From NCBI RefSeq assembly GCF_002082565.1, contig NZ_CP020562.1, positions 558,001 through 622,000 of the forward strand: a DNA stretch of 64,000 bases, in the 5' to 3' direction. This document shows positions 35,997-44,751 of the stretch, piece by piece. The first letter of the stretch is position 1; the number at the start of each line of letters is the position of its first letter. A program made the translations under genes and the position numbers. Below the pieces are notes generated by a model. The model saw only the letters and a list, made by a program, of their open reading frames with translations. It did not search any database and was not told the origin of the DNA. The DNA is from Halomonas sp. GT (GTDB lineage: Bacteria > Pseudomonadota > Gammaproteobacteria > Pseudomonadales > Halomonadaceae).

Positions 35997-36854
35997 TTAT
36001 AAAAGCGCTTCTACCTCAGCCGCATTGCAGTTTGGGTGCGCACAAGTGGGTAGTTGCGCAACCGCATTGATTAGCGAGCGCGTTGTCGGGTGACGGGGTG
36101 TGCGCCATAGCGCTTCCGTTGGGCGGTCTTCAACTATCTTGCCGTCATCCATGACCAGCGTGCGTTGGCACAGTTTGGTGACCACCAATAAATCATGGGA
36201 CACCATCAGCAGTCCGGTGCCACTTTCATCACAAAGCTGCTTGAGCACGCTAATCACCTGCGCGCGAACCGGTAGATCCAGGCCGCTAAGTGGCTCATCG
36301 GCCAATAAAAAGCGCGGGCGTGTGGCTATCGCGCGAGCAATGGCGACCCGTTGGGCTTGGCCGCCGGAGAGTTCATGAGGCAGGCGCTCCAAAAACTGGG
36401 TATCCAAGCCGACTTGCTCCAATGCTTCTCGGGCGCGTTCTCCAGGGTCGCAATCAACGTTTAGGCGTATCAATGGCTCGGCCACTAGTGCACGAACATT
36501 CATACGAGGGTCAAGGGAGGCACCGGGGTCTTGGGGAATATACTGAACAGCCCGACGGTACCATCTAAGCTTGGCCGTGGAGGCGGGACGTACCGTTTTA
36601 TGCAGACAAGTAATCGAACCAGTATCGGGCGCGTCAATCGCTAACAGCGAGCGTAGTAATGTCGTTTTCCCCGACCCTGACAAGCCGACTAGTCCGACAC
36701 GTTCACCCGGATAAAGCCTCAGGTTGATGTTATTCATGACTTGTTTGCGTTCACCCGCCCGCCAAAAAACAGTGCGGGGTAACGAGACGCTTTTATAGAG
36801 CCCGTTTGCTGAGAGGAAGGCTTCCTGGCACTTGAAAAGTGGATGGCTCTGCAT
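35997..36854 (-). CDS. ABC transporter ATPase (DppF/NikE-like)
   Basis: 285 residues. Walker A VGLSGSGKTTLLRSLL, Q-loop VQYIPQDPGASLDP, signature ELSGGQAQRVAIARA, Walker B FLLADEPLSGLD and H-loop MVSHDLL. The C-terminal segment CAHPNCNAAEVEALL carries two Cys and a His and is shorter than the usual oligopeptide-binding extension. Its start codon directly follows the stop of the DppD-like gene. Confidence 0.92.
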   Translation of the reverse strand: MQSHPLFKCQEAFLSANGLYKSVSLPRTVFWRAGERKQVMNNINLRLYPGERVGLVGLSGSGKTTLLRSLLAIDAPDTGSITCLHKTVRPASTAKLRWYRRAVQYIPQDPGASLDPRMNVRALVAEPLIRLNVDCDPGERAREALEQVGLDTQFLERLPHELSGGQAQRVAIARAIATRPRFLLADEPLSGLDLPVRAQVISVLKQLCDESGTGLLMVSHDLLVVTKLCQRTLVMDDGKIVEDRPTEALWRTPRHPTTRSLINAVAQLPTCAHPNCNAAEVEALL

Positions 36855-37676
36855 TTAGGCACTCTTCAAATAGTCAGTTGGGACTACTTCAGGCGGTTGC
36901 ACATTATGCGACGCCGCTACTAGCGCTTGAGTGAAGGGGTGCTGCGGGGAGGTGATTAGGGTATCTAGCTCACCGCTTTCGATCATCGTGCCCCGTTCAA
37001 TAATGACTGCCCGCTGGCATAGCTGTGCTGCCGCGTGTAGATCATGAGTAATGAATAGCAGCGCAGATGCTGAGCTGTCGGTATGTTGATGTAAGGCGCG
37101 CAGCACCTGGGCTTGAGTGACGACGTCCAACGCAGTCGTAGGTTCATCGGCAACCATTAGCGACGTTTTACAAGCCATTGCTAACGCAATGCATACCCGC
37201 TGACGCTGTCCACCAGAAAGCTCTGCTGGGGTACGCTTGATTAACCGTTGAGGGTCTGGAAGGTCCAGTGACGCGAGTAGTGCCACTGTGGCGTCATTCG
37301 CGGCAGAGCGCGATAGGCCATGGTGGCGCAAAAAGGGTTCTCGCAGCTGGGAGCCGATAGAAACTAAGGGATTAAGTGCCGAGAGCGAATCCTGAAACAC
37401 CATCGACACCCGTGAGTTTTTCGGCCGCTGTGTCGCTGGTGTCGCAATCGCTTCTTGGCCTTGAATCCGTATACTTCCCTGAGCTTGAGCATTGGGGGGC
37501 AGCATACCGAGCACTGCTTTAGCTGTGAACGATTTGCCTGAGCCGGAAGCGCCCAAGAGGCAAACACGCTCGCCAGGCAGGACATCAAACGAGAGACCAT
37601 CGACAACCTGTAGCTGGCCGATTTTGATGCGCAGATCACGCACGGATAACACTGGGTCGCTGCACATTGACACCAT
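36855..37676 (-). CDS. ABC transporter ATPase (DppD/NikD-like)
   Basis: 273 residues; an in-frame Met three codons later is possible. Walker A LLGASGSGKSFTAKAVL, Q-loop VSMVFQDSLSALNP, signature ELSGGQRQRVCIALA, Walker B LMVADEPTTALD and H-loop FITHDLH. First gene of the minus-strand importer operon ATPase-ATPase-binding protein-fused permease. A Zur-like palindrome lies about 30 bases before its start. Confidence 0.92.
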   Translation of the reverse strand: MVSMCSDPVLSVRDLRIKIGQLQVVDGLSFDVLPGERVCLLGASGSGKSFTAKAVLGMLPPNAQAQGSIRIQGQEAIATPATQRPKNSRVSMVFQDSLSALNPLVSIGSQLREPFLRHHGLSRSAANDATVALLASLDLPDPQRLIKRTPAELSGGQRQRVCIALAMACKTSLMVADEPTTALDVVTQAQVLRALHQHTDSSASALLFITHDLHAAAQLCQRAVIIERGTMIESGELDTLITSPQHPFTQALVAASHNVQPPEVVPTDYLKSA

Positions 37677-37706
37677 CGTTTGCTATACCGCTCAATAAGA
37701 TATTTT

Positions 37707-37723
37707 AGTTATGATATAACATT
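37707..37723. promoter_or_regulatory. Zur-like box upstream of the Dpp-type operon
   Basis: GTTATGATATAAC (37708-37720), followed by ATT, is a near-perfect palindrome and differs at one central position from GTTATAATATAAC, the core of the proteobacterial Zur consensus. It is centred about 38 bases before the ATPase start codon, where a repressor would block the promoter. A closely similar box precedes the COG0523 GTPase at 48535. Confidence 0.7.
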
Positions 37724-37783
37724 GGATGAATGAGCATCAATCTATGCGTTAATGCTGCGTCTAAAAAGCGTGTTTCAGTGGTT

Positions 37784-37822
37784 AAAACAACTAGTCAAAA
37801 CAGCTAGTCAAAACAGCTAGTC
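37784..37822. repeat. Tandem 13-base repeat, three copies
   Basis: AAAACAACTAGTC (37784-37796), AAAACAGCTAGTC (37797-37809) and AAAACAGCTAGTC (37810-37822), head to tail, with a partial further unit after. It lies between the Zur-like box and the cstA terminator, in non-coding DNA. Confidence 0.92.
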
Positions 37823-37857
37823 TAAAAGTGGTCGAAATGAAGTTAAGAGTCGTCCAT

Positions 37858-37887
37858 AAAAAAGCGCTGAGCTAATCAGCGCTTTTT
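37858..37887 (-). terminator. Terminator after cstA
   Basis: Stem AAAAAGCGCTGA/TCAGCGCTTTTT with a five-base loop, flanked by A and T runs on both sides. On the minus strand it lies 27 bases after the cstA stop. Confidence 0.92.
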
Positions 37888-37913
37888 CTCTTAAGGGACA
37901 GTAAAACAATAAC

Positions 37914-39395
37914 TTACTTGGTAGCAGTAGATAGTGTTTGGGTCTGCCCCTCTTGGCCTGCATCAAAGGCATCAGCATGCTCATCAACCGCAAAGGTCGC
38001 GCGGCTTAAGCGGCGCACACGCTTCATAAACAGTGCGATACATACCAGCGTTCCCAGCGCCGCGACGATACAGCTTGTTTGGAGTGGCAAACCAAAGCCA
38101 ATCGGTGCGTAGGCTAAATAGGTAAAGGTAGCCATGGTCATAAAGACAGCTGGGATTGAGGTGATCAGATAAGGTTTACGTGATAGCACTAGGTACATGG
38201 TGCCGACCCACAGTGCAATGACTGCCGTGGTTTGGTTGGCCCAGGAGAAGTAGCGCCATAGCAGGGTAAAGTCCATGTGGGTAAGCGCGTAAGAAGCAAC
38301 AAACAGTGGCAGGGCGATCAAAATACGCTTAATAATCGGCTTCTGCTCAACCTTGAGATAGTCAGCAATAATCATTCGTGCACTGCGGAAGGCGGTATCG
38401 CCTGAGGTAATCGGCAGCACAATAACCCCCAGCACTGCCAGCGTGCCGCCAACAGCGCCAAGCATGCTAATAGATACTTCGCTGACCACTGCTGCGGGGC
38501 CACCGGCGGCCAACACAGCGGACAGCGACTGTTCACCCTGGAATAAACTCATGGCGGCGGCGGCCCAGATCATCGCAATCACGCCTTCGGCAATCATCAT
38601 GCCGTAAAAGATTTTACGGCCATTGGTTTCGTTTTGCGTCGTACGCGAAATGATGGGGGTTTGTGTGGCATGGAAGCCTGAAAGAGCACCGCAGGAGATC
38701 GTTAAGAACAGCAGTGGGAAAATGGGCGCTCCTTCCGGATGCATATTCTGGAAAGAGAGTTCTGGAATCGGTGCGCCGGTAACAACCAAACCAATACCGA
38801 TGCCTGCGGCACTGAATAGCAGCAAAGCGCCGAAGTAGGGGTAGATACGCCCAATGACTTTATCAATCGGTAGCAGAGTAGCAACCAGATAGTAGGCAAA
38901 AATCGCCAGAATAATGAGCGTTAAAGAGAGTGATGTCATATTAGAAAGCAGCGCTGCGGGCGAGGTTACAAAGACCGTGCCCACCAGTAATAACAGCAAA
39001 ATAGCAAAGCCGTTAACCACATGCTTCATGGTTTTACCGAGAAATTTACCCGCCAACTGAGGCAAATGAGCCCCGTGATTGCGAATCGAGATCATACCGG
39101 TGAGGTAATCATGTACGGCACCTGCAAAGATGCAGCCAACCACAATCCATATGAAGGCCACCGGGCCATAAAGCGCCCCTAAAATGGGGCCAAAAATTGG
39201 GCCGACACCGGCAATGTTAAGCAATTGAATAAGTGAGTTGCGCGTGGTGTTCATCGGCACATAGTCAATATTGTCACGCATACTAAACGCCGGTGTTTGA
39301 CGCTTGCGGTCAGTAACAAACACGCGCTCAACGAACTTGCCGTAGGTGAAGTAGCCCACGACTAGAAGCAGTATCGATACAATGAAGGTGATCAT
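37914..39395 (-). CDS. cstA: CstA family carbon starvation / pyruvate-type transporter
   Basis: 493 residues, about two thirds of E. coli CstA or BtsT (about 700), matching the short CstA branch. Around 13 helices. Conserved segments: MRDNIDYVPMNTTRNSLIQLLNIAGVG opens the family signature (usually DGxDYVPT), GPILGALYGP, HDYLTGMISIRNHG, and ISCGALSGFHATQTPIISR. Members take up peptides or pyruvate by cation symport. Here the ligand is not known. A single-gene unit with its own terminator. Confidence 0.88.
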   Translation of the reverse strand: MITFIVSILLLVVGYFTYGKFVERVFVTDRKRQTPAFSMRDNIDYVPMNTTRNSLIQLLNIAGVGPIFGPILGALYGPVAFIWIVVGCIFAGAVHDYLTGMISIRNHGAHLPQLAGKFLGKTMKHVVNGFAILLLLLVGTVFVTSPAALLSNMTSLSLTLIILAIFAYYLVATLLPIDKVIGRIYPYFGALLLFSAAGIGIGLVVTGAPIPELSFQNMHPEGAPIFPLLFLTISCGALSGFHATQTPIISRTTQNETNGRKIFYGMMIAEGVIAMIWAAAAMSLFQGEQSLSAVLAAGGPAAVVSEVSISMLGAVGGTLAVLGVIVLPITSGDTAFRSARMIIADYLKVEQKPIIKRILIALPLFVASYALTHMDFTLLWRYFSWANQTTAVIALWVGTMYLVLSRKPYLITSIPAVFMTMATFTYLAYAPIGFGLPLQTSCIVAALGTLVCIALFMKRVRRLSRATFAVDEHADAFDAGQEGQTQTLSTATK

Positions 39396-39552
39396 TTAGG
39401 GCACTCAGTCTCAGGGGAATTAAGATGGTCGTGCATGCTAGTGAATTACTTGTTAGCACGCTTATTTGGCCGGGCTGAATGTACCGACTCATCAGGATAA
39501 TCGCTTTAAGACTTTAGTGGCCTATGGTGCTAGCGAGAGCAATCATCAACAT

Positions 39553-39577
39553 AAAAAAGGGCAGCGCTGTGCTGCCC
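39553..39577 (-). terminator. Terminator after sodC
   Basis: GGGCAGC (39559-39565) and GCTGCCC (39571-39577) form a 7-base GC stem. In the minus direction six Ts follow (39558-39553). It lies 32 bases after the sodC stop. Confidence 0.88.
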
Positions 39578-39608
39578 GATATATCGCTGTAGTAATGGGT
39601 TTTAAACG

Positions 39609-40142
39609 TTACGATTCAACGACGCCGCAGGCCATGCGCGCACCGCCGCCGCCTAAGTGGGGATCATCTGAATACGTATCGCCGCCGGCATGGATCATCA
39701 GGCTGCGCCCTGGCATATCTTCCATGCTCAAGCGCGGTGCCAACACGGGAAGGTTAGCTTCGCCATCTTCATTCACCGTGAGAACCGGTAGGTCACCCAG
39801 ATGGCCATCGCCGTAGGGACCTTGGTGGGTGTCAGTCTCTTCGGGATCGTAATGACCACCTGCAGACAGCGCTGCTGTCATTTCGCCGCTATCGTTTTCA
39901 GCAGGCTCGCAGCTGGCATTTTTGTGGACATGAAAACCGTATACGCCGGGTTCTAGGTCAGTTAACGACGGCGTAAGCAATACGCCGTGCTCAGTATGCT
40001 CAATAGCGACAGTCCCAATAGACTGTTCAATTCCTTCAGCGCTGACCTTGTGCATTTCAACGTCGAGCGTCTCATTGGCCTGAGCGGTGGATGCCAGCAA
40101 CAAACCCACGGCCATGCCTGTTAGCGGTAGTGAGTAACGCAT
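39609..40142 (-). CDS. sodC: Cu/Zn superoxide dismutase, periplasmic
   Basis: 177 residues with a signal peptide ending near residue 22 (LLASTAQA). Metal ligands and signature: [10 protein letters not shown] (His pair and disulfide Cys), [25 protein letters not shown] (bridging and zinc His), [29 protein letters not shown] (copper His and second Cys). Destroys superoxide in the periplasm. Confidence 0.96.
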   Translation of the reverse strand: MRYSLPLTGMAVGLLLASTAQANETLDVEMHKVSAEGIEQSIGTVAIEHTEHGVLLTPSLTDLEPGVYGFHVHKNASCEPAENDSGEMTAALSAGGHYDPEETDTHQGPYGDGHLGDLPVLTVNEDGEANLPVLAPRLSMEDMPGRSLMIHAGGDTYSDDPHLGGGGARMACGVVES

Positions 40143-40358
40143 AGTGCAATTCTCCTGTCCTTATCCATGGAAGCTCGTATGACGAGTTGCCATTTCAAAG
40201 TAGCTTCCTGGAAGCAACTCTGCCAATGGATTGGGTTGGGGTTATTCGCTTTCTTGATGCCGCTAGTAGCGGATGACATTGAACCGTTAAGCCGCGACAA
40301 TAGCGCTGCTTCAAATCACCGCGATTTGTTATCTCAATTGCCGCTATCGGGGAGTGCC

Positions 40359-41129
40359 ATGTTGCCATTGAACATCCTTTATCAGGATGAGCACCTTGTT
40401 GCAGTGCATAAGCCGTCTGGGTTACTAGTGCACCGCTCGGCGCTGGCGCGTGGAGAAACAGAATTTTTGCTTCAACGCCTGCGTGACCAAATTGGCAAAC
40501 GAGTGTATCCGGTGCATCGGTTAGATAGACCCACCTCTGGCGTGATGGTGTTTGGTTTATCATCTGAAGCGGCAGCCGTGTTGAGTGAAGGCTTTAGCGA
40601 ACGGCAGGTGGAAAAACGCTATCTGGCGGTAGTGAGGGGCAAGGCGCCGGAGCAAGAGCGCCTGGATTACCCTCTACGGGAAGAAGATGGCACGCGCCCC
40701 AAAGCCGAGATGCCTGCTATGCCCGCGATGACCGATATTCGACGCCTGGATAGCGTTGAACTGCCTGTACAGGTAGACCGCTATCCAGTGGCGCGCTATT
40801 CGCTAGTGGAAGCGCGGCCTATGACCGGGCGGCGACATCAGATCCGTCGCCATCTTTCTCGGCGTGGTTATCCAATTATTGGAGATGCCAAACACGGCAA
40901 AAGTGTCCACAACCGCTTTTTCGCGGATCAGTTGAATGCTCCCCGTTTGCTGTTGGCTGCCACCTATTTGGCATTTGATCACCCCTTAATCGATAAGCGC
41001 ATCCAACTAAGCTGTGCGCTCGATGCGACCATGAGAAGTTTGTTTGAGCAGTTCGGCTGGGCTGGACATCTGCCGCTAGATAGCGTGCGCACCCCAGCCA
41101 TATCAACGCCCGCAGCACTTCAGCGGTAG
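40359..41129 (+). CDS. truC: tRNA pseudouridine synthase C (TruC-like)
   Basis: The frame is open from 40167, but homology begins at MLPLNILYQDEHLVAVHKPSG; ATG 40359 with GGGGAG four bases upstream gives 256 residues, the usual TruC length. The catalytic Asp lies in PVHRLDRPTSGVMVFG, and RPMTGRRHQIRRHLSRRGYPIIGDAKHG is the RluA-family C-terminal motif. TruC makes pseudouridine 65 in some tRNAs. The 217 bases before it hold no other gene. Confidence 0.9.
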   Translation: MLPLNILYQDEHLVAVHKPSGLLVHRSALARGETEFLLQRLRDQIGKRVYPVHRLDRPTSGVMVFGLSSEAAAVLSEGFSERQVEKRYLAVVRGKAPEQERLDYPLREEDGTRPKAEMPAMPAMTDIRRLDSVELPVQVDRYPVARYSLVEARPMTGRRHQIRRHLSRRGYPIIGDAKHGKSVHNRFFADQLNAPRLLLAATYLAFDHPLIDKRIQLSCALDATMRSLFEQFGWAGHLPLDSVRTPAISTPAALQR

Positions 41130-41185
41130 TCGTGACGAATCGACCCGTGCTGTCAAATAGCATGTTGTAAAATAGAGAGCCTGTA

Positions 41186-42010
41186 ATGTCTTCGGATTAT
41201 GACTTTCGCTTTGGCGGCATTCGCCGCTTGTATGGCCAACGTGCTGCCACGGCATTTTGCCATGCCCATGTTGTGGTAGTGGGTGTGGGAGGCGTGGGCA
41301 GTTGGACGGTAGAAGCGCTGGCGCGCTCTGGCATTGGCAAGCTGACGCTGATTGATTTGGATGACGTCTGTGTGTCTAACGTCAATCGTCAGCTCCATGC
41401 GTTAGACGACACGATTGGCCAGCCAAAGGTGGACGTGTTGGCCGAGCGTTGTCGCTTGATTGCCCCGGAGATAAACGTCGTAGCCGACAGTGCTTTTGTG
41501 ACGCCCACTAACCTTGCCGAGCGTATCCCCGAGGATGCCGATCATGTGGTGGACGCCATTGACAGCGTCATCGCCAAGGCAGCGCTAATCGCTTGGTGCA
41601 AACGACGTAAACTACCGATTACCGTGACGGGAGCTGCAGGCGGTCAGACGGATCCAACCCGCATTCAGGTGGCAGATTTAACGCGCACTGAACACGATCC
41701 GCTACTTTCCAAGGTGCGCTCGCGGCTGCGCCGTGATTACGGTTTTTCGCGTAATCCTAAGCGGCGCTTTTCCGTTGAGTGTGTCTATTCTGATGAGCAG
41801 CTGGTGTACCCTGGCGCTGACGGCGAAGTTTGCCTGCAAAAGCCCGGCAACGGTGATGCTACCCGTTTAGACTGCGCCTCAGGCTTTGGCGCCGCCACCT
41901 TTGTCACTGGTACGTTTGGTTTTGTCGCTGCCTCAAAAGTGCTCGAACGGCTGGCTAAAAAAGCCGCTAAGCCCATGCCTTCAATGACCCATCAAGAGGA
42001 AAGTGAATGA
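41186..42010 (+). CDS. tcdA: tRNA cyclic N6-threonylcarbamoyladenosine synthase (TcdA/CsdL)
   Basis: 274 residues of the E1/MoeB superfamily. Nucleotide loop VVVGVGGVGSWTVEALARSG, acceptor region LIDLDDVCVSNVNRQ, and DHVVDAIDSVIAKAAL. The start RFGGIRRLYG is typical of TcdA. It dehydrates t6A37 to the cyclic form using ATP. Its stop overlaps the next start by four bases. Confidence 0.94.
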   Translation: MSSDYDFRFGGIRRLYGQRAATAFCHAHVVVVGVGGVGSWTVEALARSGIGKLTLIDLDDVCVSNVNRQLHALDDTIGQPKVDVLAERCRLIAPEINVVADSAFVTPTNLAERIPEDADHVVDAIDSVIAKAALIAWCKRRKLPITVTGAAGGQTDPTRIQVADLTRTEHDPLLSKVRSRLRRDYGFSRNPKRRFSVECVYSDEQLVYPGADGEVCLQKPGNGDATRLDCASGFGAATFVTGTFGFVAASKVLERLAKKAAKPMPSMTHQEESE

Positions 42011-42228
42011 CTGCGCCTGTTCCCGGTATATATCGCCACTATAAAGGCAGCCTTTACGAAGTGCTGGGCACCGCTCAGCACAGTGAAACTGAAGAGGTGC
42101 TGGTAGTTTACCGTGCGCTTTATGGTGACTACGGCCTGTGGGTGCGCCCGCTGACAATGTTCACTGAAAGCGTTAACAAAGACAGCCAACCACAGCCGCG
42201 CTTTGCGTTAGAGAAAGTGTTTAATTAA
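42007..42228 (+). CDS. DUF1653 protein
   Basis: 73 residues. VPGIYRHYKGSLYEVLGTAQHSETEE and YGLWVRPLTMFTE match the DUF1653 family, small beta-rich proteins of unknown function. ATGA overlap with tcdA indicates coupled translation; a terminator follows at 42294. Confidence 0.9.
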   Translation: MTAPVPGIYRHYKGSLYEVLGTAQHSETEEVLVVYRALYGDYGLWVRPLTMFTESVNKDSQPQPRFALEKVFN

Positions 42229-42293
42229 TCCGGCGTTCCCTAATAGCGATAACACTCAATAGCGTTCCGTTTCTCCCTTCGATATTTATGCGC

Positions 42294-42333
42294 CACCCGG
42301 GTCTTTTCTCTAAAAAAAGCCCCGGGTGTTTTT
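42294..42333 (+). terminator. Terminator after tcdA-DUF1653
   Basis: CACCCGGG (42294-42301) pairs with CCCGGGTG (42321-42328); A-rich loop, then a T-run TTTTTG. The loop is longer than usual (19 bases). Confidence 0.85.
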
Positions 42334-42367
42334 GTCGTGCGCTATTGCTTATATTCCAAAATAAGCT

Positions 42368-42380
42368 ATGTTTATAACAT
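42368..42380. promoter_or_regulatory. Palindrome ATGTTTATAACAT before the DUF442 gene
   Basis: A perfect palindrome (ATGTT, three-base centre, AACAT) 68 bases before the ATG at 42448. Sulfide-responsive repressors are known to control DUF442 genes elsewhere, but I cannot assign this site to a regulator. Its spacing differs from the Zur-like boxes in the window. Confidence 0.4.
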
Positions 42381-42447
42381 TATTTTAATGCCATGTTATG
42401 CCTGCACTGCTGCTTAAAACGGCAGTGAGAAACGCTAGGAGAGATGC

Positions 42448-42876
42448 ATGCATACACAATCGTTAGAGAAGGGCGTTGCTATTACTTCACAGCTCACGGT
42501 CGAGGAGCTTGAGCACGTAAAAGCTCAGGGCTTTAAAACGGTGATCTGTAACTGCAAGCCGGGTGAAAGCGCTGAGTTTTCTGGAGAGGATGCTTACCGC
42601 TTTAAAGCAGAAGAACTTGGGCTTCATTGGGTGCACATTCCTGTGACCCCCGGCGAGTATAGCCAAGCGGATGTCGCCACTTTTGCTAAGGCGCTGCAGC
42701 AGCTACCTCGGCCTATTTTGGCGTTTTGTCGGTCAGGTAAGCGTGCTACCCATCTTTGGGCTTACGCAAAGCGCCATACCGAAAAATGCGATCTGGCGGA
42801 ACTATTTTCCGCTGCCAAAGCAGCCGGTTTTGATTTGGAAGAGCACCGCCAAGGGCTTGAAAACCAGACAGCGTAG
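42448..42876 (+). CDS. DUF442 / TIGR01244 family sulfur transferase-phosphatase
   Basis: 142 residues. FKTVICNCKPGESAEF, WVHIPVTPGEYSQADV and ILAFCRSGKRATHLWAY with a CxxGxR-type active-site loop are characteristic of the DUF442 (Blh N-terminal) family, a phosphatase-like fold linked to sulfide detoxification. GGAGAG precedes the start. A SulP transporter follows 53 bases downstream, so a shared role in sulfur handling is plausible. Confidence 0.88.
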   Translation: MHTQSLEKGVAITSQLTVEELEHVKAQGFKTVICNCKPGESAEFSGEDAYRFKAEELGLHWVHIPVTPGEYSQADVATFAKALQQLPRPILAFCRSGKRATHLWAYAKRHTEKCDLAELFSAAKAAGFDLEEHRQGLENQTA

Positions 42877-42929
42877 GCGTGCGGTGTGATTTGCCTTAGT
42901 CAGTGCTATTACTAGAATGAGTACTCCCC

Positions 42930-44672
42930 ATGAACATAGAGCGTTGGGTGCCTGTGGTTGGCTGGCTGCGGCGCTATAACCGGGCTTTGTTATTTAAAGA
43001 TTCGCTGGCAGCCGTTATCGTCACGCTAATGCTGGTGCCCCAGGCGTTGGCCTATGCCTTACTGGCTGGGTTGCCGCCAGAGATGGGCCTGTATGCCAGT
43101 ATGCTACCGCTGGTGCTTTACGCCATATTTGGTACCAGTGCCAGCTTGGCGGTAGGGCCGGTAGCCGTGGCAGCGTTAATGACGGCGTCGGCTTTAAGCA
43201 GCTTTGCTACTCCAGGCAGCCCTGAATATATTGGCGCTGCACTGGTGTTGGCGGCGCTTTCAGGATTGATATTGATTGCCATGGGCGTACTGCGGCTGGG
43301 CTTTTTGGTCAACTTTTTAAGCCATCCGGTTATTTCTGGGTTTATCACTGCGTCGGGAATCTTGATCGCCATTAGTCAGTTCAAGCATATTCTAGGCGTG
43401 GAGGCCACGGGACATAATGTTATTGAGCTGCTGGGCGCACTGTTCAGTCAGTGGCAGCAGGTCAATCTCATCACGCTGCTGATTGGTTTAGGGGTGTGGG
43501 GCTATCTGCTGATTTGCCGCAAGCGGTTACACACTTGGCTGATGGCGATAGGTATCTCGGCTAGCGCTTCTGGTTTGATGGTCAAAGCCGCACCTATTTC
43601 AGCGGTGATGGTGACTACACTGCTGGCCTGGCACTTTAACTTGGGGCAGTACGACGTGGATCTGGTCGGCTTTGTGCCTAGCGGCTTGCCTGCCATTACG
43701 CTGCCTAGCCTAGATCAGTCGCTATGGTTTGGCCTGTTGCCTGCCGCTTTATTGATCAGTTTAGTGGGCTTTGTAGAATCGGTATCCGTGGCGCAAACCC
43801 TGGCGGCTAAGCGTCGCCAGCGTATCGACCCTAATCAAGAACTCATCGCTCTTGGGATGGCCAATTTGGGCACTGGCGTCAGCGGCGGGTCGCCGGTGTC
43901 AGGTGGGTTTTCACGCTCGGTAGTGAACTTTGAAGCGGGCGCGGCAACACCGTTAGCCGGGGCATTTACCGCCTTGGGTATCGTGCTTGCAACGTTGTTG
44001 CTCACTGGTCTGCTGGCATTTCTGCCGACGGCGACCTTGGCCGCTACCATTATCGTCGCCGTGGGCACATTGATTGATCTGCCCGCAGTAAAGCACACTT
44101 GGCAATATTCCCGCAGCGACGGCGTGGCAATGGTGGCGACCTTGCTGCTCACCCTGCTGCACAGTGTCGAGGTCGGTATTATCAGCGGCGTTGTGCTTTC
44201 GTTAGGGCTACATCTTTACCGCACCAGCCAGCCCCACAGTGCCGTGGTGGGCCGGGTGCCGGGCACCGAGCACTTCCGCAACGTGAAGCGCCATGACGTT
44301 GAAACCGATGAGCACGTGGCCATGTTGCGCATTGATGAAAGCCTTTACTTTGCTAACGCTCGCTACTTAGAAGATACCGTGATGGCGCTGGCTGCTCGTT
44401 CGCCCTCGTTAAAGCATATTGTACTGACCTGCCAAGCGGTGAACGTGATTGATGCGTCCGCGCTTGAAAGCCTAGAAGCCATTAACGGACGGTTAAAAGA
44501 TGCTGGCGCGATGCTTCATTTGGCAGAGGTGAAAGGCCCTGTGATGGATCGCTTAACAAACACAACGCTTTACCGCGAGCTAACAGGGCAGGTGTTTTTT
44601 ACCACCTTTGAGGCTTGGCAGACGCTGGCTCTCCCCGCACAGAATGAAGAGCCGCAACCCTATACGCATTAA
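42930..44672 (+). CDS. SulP family anion transporter with STAS domain
   Basis: 580 residues. About 12-14 helices (residues 20-430) with the SulP signature region VTLMLVPQALAYALLAGLPPEMGLYASMLP and PVSGGFSRSVVNFEAGA, then a cytoplasmic STAS domain (from about 450) with VNVIDASALESLEAIN. Probably carries sulfate, bicarbonate or a related anion. SulP proteins of this type are common in halophiles. Confidence 0.93.
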   Translation: MNIERWVPVVGWLRRYNRALLFKDSLAAVIVTLMLVPQALAYALLAGLPPEMGLYASMLPLVLYAIFGTSASLAVGPVAVAALMTASALSSFATPGSPEYIGAALVLAALSGLILIAMGVLRLGFLVNFLSHPVISGFITASGILIAISQFKHILGVEATGHNVIELLGALFSQWQQVNLITLLIGLGVWGYLLICRKRLHTWLMAIGISASASGLMVKAAPISAVMVTTLLAWHFNLGQYDVDLVGFVPSGLPAITLPSLDQSLWFGLLPAALLISLVGFVESVSVAQTLAAKRRQRIDPNQELIALGMANLGTGVSGGSPVSGGFSRSVVNFEAGAATPLAGAFTALGIVLATLLLTGLLAFLPTATLAATIIVAVGTLIDLPAVKHTWQYSRSDGVAMVATLLLTLLHSVEVGIISGVVLSLGLHLYRTSQPHSAVVGRVPGTEHFRNVKRHDVETDEHVAMLRIDESLYFANARYLEDTVMALAARSPSLKHIVLTCQAVNVIDASALESLEAINGRLKDAGAMLHLAEVKGPVMDRLTNTTLYRELTGQVFFTTFEAWQTLALPAQNEEPQPYTH

Positions 44673-44751
44673 TGGTCATCGTTGATTGGAGAAAACGACG
44701 TGAACGCGTTAGCTTAGCCCTAACGTATTGACGACACTCCAGGGAACGGCC

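Noticed and set aside
37784..37822. A CRISPR-like array
   Set aside because: The units are 13 bases and directly adjacent, with no spacers and no cas genes.
42368..42380. A third Zur box
   Set aside because: The half-sites are similar (TGTT, AACA) but the spacing is three bases instead of seven, so the site does not fit the Zur pattern.
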